From: Phenylobacterium sp. Root1290
Lineage (GTDB): Bacteria; Pseudomonadota; Alphaproteobacteria; Caulobacterales; Caulobacteraceae
Reading direction: 5' to 3'
Length of the DNA stretch: 64,000 nucleotides
Assembly: GCF_001425305.1 (NCBI RefSeq)
Contig: NZ_LMEE01000001.1
Coordinates: 1,555,568-1,619,567, forward strand
This document shows positions 57,625-64,000 of the stretch, piece by piece (within the stretch, counting starts at the first letter, position 1; every line of letters starts with the position of its first letter). Below the pieces are notes generated by a model. That model was not told where the DNA came from. It did no database searches and worked only from the letters and a program-made list of their open reading frames with translations. Made by a program: the position numbers and the translations under genes.

Positions 57625-58530
57625 ATGGCCAAGGACGATTCCGCCCAGATCAACGGCTCGGCCCTGGCCGTCGGCGCCGGCTGCTATCTGATCTGGGGCC
57701 TGGTGCCGCTGGCGTTCCAGGTCATGGGCAGGATCGGCATCGGGGCGTGGGAGCTGCTCGCCCACCGCACGCTCTGGGCGGTGCCGACCGCCTTCCTGTT
57801 CGTCGCCCTGGCCGGGCAGACCAAGCAACTGGGCGCGGTGCTGCGCAATGGCAAGACCATGGCCTGGCTGGCGCTCTCGGCCGGCGTCATCGCCGTCAAC
57901 TGGCTGGTGTTCATCTGGGCGGTGAACAACGGCCGGGTGCTGGAAACCAGCCTCGGCTACTTCATCAATCCACTGATGGCGATGGCCGCAGGGGCGGTGA
58001 TCTTCCGCGAGCGCATGGACGCCATCGGAAAGGGCGCGATCGCCCTGGCTGGCGTCGGCGTCGTGATCCAGGCCTTCGCGCTCGGCCATCTGCCGATCGT
58101 GTCGCTCACCCTGGCGACCAGCTTCTGCGCCTATGGGATCATCCGCAAGCGGGTGGCCGCCGAGGCGCAGACCGGACTGCTGATCGAGTGCCTGATCCTG
58201 GGCCTGCCCGGCGCGCTGCTGATCGTCTGGCTGCAGAGCCAGGGCCAGGGTCACTTCACCGCCAGCCCGGCCGCGGCGGCCTGGCTGCTGGCCTGCGGGC
58301 CGATGACCGCCCTGCCGCTGATGATGTTCTCCTGGGCCGCCCGGCGGATCCCGTTCTCGGCCATGGGCTTCCTGCAGTTCATCGCGCCCAGCATGACCTT
58401 CGTCATGGGCGTGATGCAGGGCGAGCTGTTCACGCCGCTGCGGGGCGTGTCGTTCGCGCTGATCTGGGCCGGCGCGGCGGTGTTCGCCTACGGCGCCTGG
58501 CGGCGCAGCCGGATGCTGGCCGCAGCTTAG
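57625..58530 (+). CDS. rarD: EamA-family transporter RarD
   Basis: 301 residues, ten predicted membrane segments. The family pattern GCYLIWGLVPLAFQVMG (about 19-35), HRTLWAVPTA, NWLVFIWAVNNGRVLETSLGYFINPL and the C-terminal APSMTFVMGV match RarD proteins (chloramphenicol-sensitivity related). Substrate unknown. It starts 131 bases after flmB with its own likely promoter. A bidirectional hairpin follows. Confidence 0.92.
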   Translation: MAKDDSAQINGSALAVGAGCYLIWGLVPLAFQVMGRIGIGAWELLAHRTLWAVPTAFLFVALAGQTKQLGAVLRNGKTMAWLALSAGVIAVNWLVFIWAVNNGRVLETSLGYFINPLMAMAAGAVIFRERMDAIGKGAIALAGVGVVIQAFALGHLPIVSLTLATSFCAYGIIRKRVAAEAQTGLLIECLILGLPGALLIVWLQSQGQGHFTASPAAAAWLLACGPMTALPLMMFSWAARRIPFSAMGFLQFIAPSMTFVMGVMQGELFTPLRGVSFALIWAGAAVFAYGAWRRSRMLAAA

Positions 58531-58541
58531 GAGGCGCGTGA

Positions 58542-58563
58542 CGGGCGCCGAAACCGGCGCCCG
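58542..58563. terminator. Bidirectional hairpin between rarD and the serine hydrolase gene
   Basis: A perfect 9-bp stem CGGGCGCCG/CGGCGCCCG with an AAAC loop is followed by CTTT on the plus strand. It separates two convergent genes. Confidence 0.65.
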
Positions 58564-58579
58564 CTTTCAGCCGTCGCGC

Positions 58580-59707
58580 TTACAGCGCAGCGTAGGCCGC
58601 CTCGATCAACCGCTTGGCGCGGGCGTCGCCGATCAGGTCGGTCGACTGTTTGTTCATCACATAGGCCCCGGCCAGGCCGGTTTGCGGGTCCGCGAAGGCG
58701 CAGGAGCCGCCCCAGCCGGAGTGGCCGAAGGTCTGCTCGCCCGGGCCCCAGACCTTCACCGCTGCATTGCGCATGAAGCCGGCGCCCCAGCTCATTACGA
58801 ACGGCAGCACCAGGTCCTGGCCGCGGATGCGCTCGCGTGAGGCCTCGGCGATCAGGGCCGGCGACAGGATGGTCTCGCCGTCCAGCCAGCCGTCGCTCGC
58901 CAGCGCGCCCATCAGCCGCGCCAGGGCCGGCGCCGTCGCGTGTCCGTTGGCGGAGGGGATCTCGATCCGTCGCCACTCGGCCTGGCCGCGGCCGGCGGGC
59001 GAGGACCAGGGGGTAAGGAAGGCGGCCTTGGTGGCGGCGTTGATCTCGCCGAAGTTCGGCAGCCCGTTCGGGCGCTGCAGGTCGGCGACGCGGCCGTGCT
59101 CGGCGTCGGGCAGGCCGATCCACAGGTCGAGGCCGAACGGCGCGGCGAGGTCCTCGCGCAGGGCCGCGCCCATGGTCCGCCCGTCGACGCGGCGGAAGAT
59201 CTCGCCGGCCAGGTAGCCGAAGGTGATCGGGTGGTAGCCGCTGGCGGACCCGGGCGGCCACAACGGGGCCATGGCGGCCAGCTTGGCGCAGACGGCGTCC
59301 CAGTCGAACCACAGCGACGGCTCCATCTCGTCCGGGAAGCCGGAGAGGCCCTCCTGGTGGCTCATCACCTGTTCGACGGTGATCGCCGCCTTGCCGGCCT
59401 GGGCGAACTCGGGCCACACGTCGGCGACGGGCTGGCCGTAGTCGAGCTTTCCGGCGTCGACTAGCCGCGCGATCAGCAGCGCGGCGAGCGCCTTGGTGGT
59501 CGAGAACACCGGCGTCAGCGTCCGCTCGTCGAAGGGCCGGGTGCGCTGTCGGTCGGCGAAGCCGGCCCACAGATCGACCACGACCTCGCCGGCCTGCACC
59601 AGGCTGAAGCGCGCGCCGAGTTCCTGGCCGGCGGCGAAGTTGGCCTCGAAGGCGGCGCGCACGCCGGCGAAGCGGTCGGGGCACAGGCCGTGAATCTCGG
59701 TGGTCAT
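58580..59707 (-). CDS. Serine hydrolase of the beta-lactamase/EstB family
   Basis: 375 residues from ATG 59707, overlapping the pdxY stop. The active-site motif SxxK is Ser69-Thr-Thr-Lys72 (VFSTTKALAAL). A Tyr in SGYHPITFGYLAGEI takes the place of YxN, and HSGWGG the place of KTG. No signal peptide, so probably cytoplasmic. Acts on esters or peptides rather than being a true antibiotic lactamase. Co-translation with pdxY has no obvious meaning. Confidence 0.9.
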   Translation of the reverse strand: MTTEIHGLCPDRFAGVRAAFEANFAAGQELGARFSLVQAGEVVVDLWAGFADRQRTRPFDERTLTPVFSTTKALAALLIARLVDAGKLDYGQPVADVWPEFAQAGKAAITVEQVMSHQEGLSGFPDEMEPSLWFDWDAVCAKLAAMAPLWPPGSASGYHPITFGYLAGEIFRRVDGRTMGAALREDLAAPFGLDLWIGLPDAEHGRVADLQRPNGLPNFGEINAATKAAFLTPWSSPAGRGQAEWRRIEIPSANGHATAPALARLMGALASDGWLDGETILSPALIAEASRERIRGQDLVLPFVMSWGAGFMRNAAVKVWGPGEQTFGHSGWGGSCAFADPQTGLAGAYVMNKQSTDLIGDARAKRLIEAAYAAL

Positions 59708-60561
59708 GCCAATCGCTCCAATCGCACGCTGGGGGAGGTCGCCTTCAGCCGCTGGGCCATGGCGACGATGGGGAGTTCGGCGGCGGAGGCGGCGTGGGCT
59801 GCGGACACCGTCTCGGCGACGCCGCCGACCGCGCGGCCGAGGGCGTAGGATCCGGTCAGGCCGTCCAGGATCGCGGCGCCGAACAGGGCGCTGAGCAGGT
59901 CGCCGGTGCCCTTCGGCGCGGAGGGCAGGCGCGGATGGGCGGCCATCCAGGCCTCCGACGGCTCGGCATAGATCACGCCGATCTCCTTGCCGCGGCCGAT
60001 GGAAGAGACCAGCGCCGGCTTGCCCAGTCGCCGGGCCGCGGCCAGCGCCTCCTGCGGCGTGCGGGTCTCCAGGCCGGTGAGATGGGCGAGCTCCCAGGCG
60101 TTGGGGGCGAGGATGTCGGCGCGAGGGATCAGTTCGTCGGCGATCGCCTGGGCGACGGCTGGCGGGACATAGAGCCCTTTGCCGGCGTCGCCGATGGTGG
60201 GGTCGACGATGACGACGGGCTGGCGGGCGGCCTCGCCGCCATAGCCCTTGCGCTTGGCGCCGCGCACGGCGTCGATGGCGTGGGCGGCGGCGCTTACCTG
60301 TTCGGGAAACGCGAAATAGCCGGTCAGCACCAGGTCGGTCTGGCCAAACAGCTTGTTGGCCTCGATCCCGGCCAGCATGCCCTCGAGGGTCGCCGCGTCG
60401 ATCTTGGCGCCGCCGGGCGGGCCCCAGCCCGGATGGCGGCCATAGAGCACGGTCGGCACGACCATGGAGTCGATCTTGAAAGCGGAGAGGGCGCTGGCCT
60501 GGGCCGTCCCGCCGACATGGCTGGCGGCGACGTGGCTGGAAATGATCAGCGCGAGCGGCAT
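59704..60561 (-). CDS. pdxY: Pyridoxal kinase PdxY
   Basis: 285 residues. Ribokinase fold. Phosphorylates pyridoxal to pyridoxal phosphate in vitamin B6 salvage. N-terminal SSHVAASHVGGTAQASAL, then VVPTVLYGRHPGWG, VVIVDPTIGDAGKGLYV, ILAPNAWELAHLTG, and the ATP/catalytic loop KGTGDLLSALFGA. Length standard. The start is ATG 60561. It forms a two-gene unit with the serine hydrolase. Confidence 0.93.
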   Translation of the reverse strand: MPLALIISSHVAASHVGGTAQASALSAFKIDSMVVPTVLYGRHPGWGPPGGAKIDAATLEGMLAGIEANKLFGQTDLVLTGYFAFPEQVSAAAHAIDAVRGAKRKGYGGEAARQPVVIVDPTIGDAGKGLYVPPAVAQAIADELIPRADILAPNAWELAHLTGLETRTPQEALAAARRLGKPALVSSIGRGKEIGVIYAEPSEAWMAAHPRLPSAPKGTGDLLSALFGAAILDGLTGSYALGRAVGGVAETVSAAHAASAAELPIVAMAQRLKATSPSVRLERLA

Positions 60562-60606
60562 GGCGGACTTGCTTAGCCGAGGGTGGCGGACGGGGCCACA
60601 ATAGAA

Positions 60607-60635
60607 CTTCGCCCCCGGCGTGGCCGGGGGCGAAG
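60607..60635 (-). terminator. Strong terminator after ahcY
   Basis: A perfect 13-bp stem with a three-base loop (CTTCGCCCCCGGC against GCCGGGGGCGAAG) lies nine bases after the ahcY stop, followed on the minus strand by TTCTATT. Confidence 0.85.
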
Positions 60636-60643
60636 GAGACGTC

Positions 60644-62035
<1,392 letters not shown>

Positions 62036-62102
62036 CGGGCGGTCCTGTCGGAGAGGGTGATTGTCGGCTCTATAGCCCCCGCGCCCCATTCGGGCAAGAA
62101 TC

Positions 62103-62122
62103 GTATAAAGATTTCCTTATAT
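62103..62122. promoter_or_regulatory. Candidate SAH-type (SahR/ArsR) operator upstream of ahcY
   Basis: On the plus strand, TATAAAG (62104-62110) and CCTTATA (62115-62121) are near-perfect inverted arms around ATTT. The block is conspicuous in a GC-rich genome. SahR-type ArsR regulators are reported to bind AT-rich palindromes with TAAAG/CTTTA cores before methionine-cycle genes. Match to that motif is from memory and unverified. Confidence 0.45.
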
Positions 62123-63598
62123 GATCCAGAACGGCGGGGAGGCGACCAGCCGGTCCATGGCCTTCACGGCGCCCTTCATGCTTTTGGGTCTGGCGGCCTC
62201 GCGCGCGGCCAGCAGCGTCTTCGCCGCGGCCAGGGCGGCCCCCTTCAGGCGCAGGCGTCCGACCAGCTCGCTGGCCACCGCCGCATCGTTCAGCGCGCCC
62301 AGCTCTTCCTGCAGCAGCTTGATCGACTTGATGAACGGCTTGGCGTCGGCGTCGAACAGCGGGGCGAAGGCCTCCGCGGCGTAGCGCAGCTTCTTGGCGG
62401 CGATGCGCGCCTCGTGGCGGGCCGCGTCGTCGACGCCCTTCAGGTCGGCGGCCAGCTTGACCAGCCGCTTGCGCCGCCGCGCGAGAGCCTTGGCGGCGAA
62501 CCGCTCGGCCGGGAGATCGCGCCGCTTGGCGCTGGCCTTGCCGCCCAGGGTCAGCCAGGCGCCGGTCTCGACCCAGGCGGTGGTGTCGAGCACCAGCTCG
62601 CGGAAGCGGCCGGAGGCGACGGCGGCGCAGGCCTTGGCGTGAGCCCGAGCGCGCGCCGCCTCGACCGCCGGGACCAGGGCCGAGAGGTCCAGCGTCGGAT
62701 CGACCAGGGCCGCGGCGCTCTCGGCGAAGACGTCGAGGTCGCGGGCGTCGTCGCAGGCGCCGGCCAGCCACTTCAGCTCAGCCTTGATGGCTTCGGCGTG
62801 GTCGTCGTCGGTCACGTCGGCGAAGGTGGACAGCGCGCTGCGCAGGCGGCGGACCGCGACACGCAACTGGTGCACCGCCTCGACGCTGTCGGCCTCGCGC
62901 AGGACCACGCCGTTGGCGGCGATCTGGACCAGGGTGTTGCGCGCGATGGCCTGGAAGGCGCCGGCGGCCGCCAGGCCGCGGGCAAGGGGCGCCTTGTCGT
63001 GGCGGCGCGGAGCGCGGTCGGAGCCGTCGATCAGGCCCTGGCCCTGCGTCGCCTTGCCGTCGAACGACAGATAGAGCGGCGCGGTCCGCGACAGTCGCCG
63101 GGCGAGCTCGAACATCGGACGGCAGTCCCCGCCCTTCAGCTCCAGCTCCACCTCGCTGATGCGGCGGGCGCGCTCGCCGGCCTGCACTTCGCCCTCGTCG
63201 ACAGCCAGCTCGATCGAGGCGCCTTCGAAGTCGAAGGTGCGCTGGCGGCGGATGACGCGGACGGTGAAGATCGGCGACAGCGTCTTGCGCTTGGCGGGCG
63301 GCAAGGCGTCTTTCAGCGCCGGGAAGCCGAGATCGAGGCTGTCCCCGCTGATCGGCTGCTCGTGTTCCTCGCGGGCGAATCCGTCGCCGCGCTTCAGGGT
63401 CTGCACGCGTTTGCCGCCGCCCTCGCGGATGCGCAGCGAAATCCGCGCCTTGCGCAAGTCGCCCTGGGGCGTGTCGTAATAGGTGGAAACCAGCGCCTTT
63501 TCATAGGTTTCGCCGGGCGGCGCGGCCGCAAGCACCGCGGCCAGGTCGGCCGGCTCGCACAGGAATTTCAACTCGATCTCGTCTTCACCCGCGCTCAT
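62117..63598 (-). CDS. CYTH and CHAD domain protein
   Basis: 493 residues. N-terminal CYTH domain (about 4-200) opens with ExExK as E7-I-E9-L-K11, the triphosphate-binding tunnel signature. Later LRIREG and [19 protein letters not shown] stretches fit. The C-terminal CHAD domain (about 215-480) has the conserved His/basic pattern [15 protein letters not shown] and [17 protein letters not shown] binds polyphosphate, so the protein may act on or localise to polyP granules. The stop overlaps the AT-rich operator region upstream of ahcY. Confidence 0.9.
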   Translation of the reverse strand: MSAGEDEIELKFLCEPADLAAVLAAAPPGETYEKALVSTYYDTPQGDLRKARISLRIREGGGKRVQTLKRGDGFAREEHEQPISGDSLDLGFPALKDALPPAKRKTLSPIFTVRVIRRQRTFDFEGASIELAVDEGEVQAGERARRISEVELELKGGDCRPMFELARRLSRTAPLYLSFDGKATQGQGLIDGSDRAPRRHDKAPLARGLAAAGAFQAIARNTLVQIAANGVVLREADSVEAVHQLRVAVRRLRSALSTFADVTDDDHAEAIKAELKWLAGACDDARDLDVFAESAAALVDPTLDLSALVPAVEAARARAHAKACAAVASGRFRELVLDTTAWVETGAWLTLGGKASAKRRDLPAERFAAKALARRRKRLVKLAADLKGVDDAARHEARIAAKKLRYAAEAFAPLFDADAKPFIKSIKLLQEELGALNDAAVASELVGRLRLKGAALAAAKTLLAAREAARPKSMKGAVKAMDRLVASPPFWII

Positions 63599-63683
63599 GC
63601 GCTACACGCTCCCGACCCCGCGCGGTTCGCCTGCCTCTCGCAGACGGCCGACGTCGGCGCCCGTTCGCTTGAGGAGACTCCCC

Positions 63684-64000
63684 ATGAACGCTCCAATCGC
63701 TCAAGGTTTCCGTCCTGTCGATCCCGCAGAGCCGCGTCACGACTGGACGCTGCCTGAAGTCGAGGCCCTGTTCGAGCTGCCGTTCATGGAGCTGGTGTTC
63801 CAGGCCGCGGCGGTGCACCGGGCCTGGTTCGATCCGAGCGAGGTGCAGCTCTCGCAGCTGCTGAGCGTCAAGACCGGCGGCTGCGCCGAGAACTGCGGCT
63901 ACTGCAGCCAGAGCCAGCACTTCGAGACCGGGGTGAAGGCCTCCAAGCTGATGGACGCCGCCAGCGTCATCGCCGCGGCGATGGACGCCAAGGCCGGCGG
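63684..64000 (+). CDS. bioB: Biotin synthase BioB (5' part, cut by window end)
   Basis: The first 105 codons only. Start ATG 63684 has GAGGAG upstream. The radical SAM cluster motif C-x3-C-x2-C is CAENCGYC near residue 68-75, within [19 protein letters not shown], followed by [10 protein letters not shown]. BioB inserts sulfur into dethiobiotin. It is divergent from the CYTH/CHAD gene. The gene continues past base 64000. Confidence 0.95.
   Translation, partial: MNAPIAQGFRPVDPAEPRHDWTLPEVEALFELPFMELVFQAAAVHRAWFDPSEVQLSQLLSVKTGGCAENCGYCSQSQHFETGVKASKLMDAASVIAAAMDAKAG

Noticed and set aside
58580..59707. Antibiotic beta-lactamase
   Set aside because: SxxK is present but there is no signal peptide, and the YxN and KTG motifs are replaced by the forms seen in EstB-type esterases.

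Overview
The window is GC-rich chromosomal DNA of an alphaproteobacterium, most likely Caulobacterales (Caulobacter or Phenylobacterium type). Support comes from the rimP-nusA-ylxR-infB and rbfA-truB-rpsO-pnp order, the FlmA/FlmB flagellin-sugar pair, CoaBC, a PolA that keeps its proofreading motif, and frequent ATGA, GTGA or TTGA gene overlaps. It is densely coded, and no gap without a gene exceeds 300 bases.

Layout. 1-12.5 kb: translation and RNA-metabolism block (rimP, nusA, ylxR-L7Ae fusion, infB, then two lipoproteins and a dienelactone hydrolase, then rbfA, truB, rpsO, pnp), with a terminator-like hairpin in the rimP leader and a large nested stem-loop leader before pnp. 12.5-22.2 kb: SRAP peptidase, hybrid histidine kinase, two SDRs, DUF1232 protein, EamA permease, quinone oxidoreductase, a lipoprotein with a toxin-like C-terminus, coaBC. 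21.7-27.7 kb: a glycolate oxidation locus, in which a GntR regulator with a c-type cytochrome and an unknown gene is divergent from glcDEF plus a second small cytochrome, with a palindrome between them. 27.8-36.1 kb: TonB-dependent receptor, dut, S9 peptidase, amidase, dapB, S41 peptidase. 36.2-46.5 kb: malic enzyme, Hsp70-like ATPase, polA, MHYT hybrid kinase, zinc-finger protein, ABC ATPase. 46.5-48 kb: tRNA-Arg(CCG) followed by an unusual orphan gene with an RNxxxxxH (HEPN-like) motif. 48.2-54.6 kb: degenerate peroxiredoxin/2OG-oxygenase fusion, KdpDE-like two-component pair without kdpFABC, proline-rich lipoprotein, DUF3445-VanZ pair, HAD hydrolase, phhB. 54.6-64 kb: a REP/BIME-like repeat, secreted unknown protein, flmA-flmB, rarD, serine hydrolase-pdxY, ahcY with a candidate SAH-type operator, CYTH/CHAD protein, and the 5' part of bioB.

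The observations judged most worth following are the structured pnp leader, the leader hairpin before the nusA operon, the HEPN-motif gene beside tRNA-Arg, the lipoprotein carrying a polymorphic-toxin-like domain, and the glycolate locus flanked by two cytochromes and an operator palindrome. Family assignments rest on motifs read by eye. No database search was possible.
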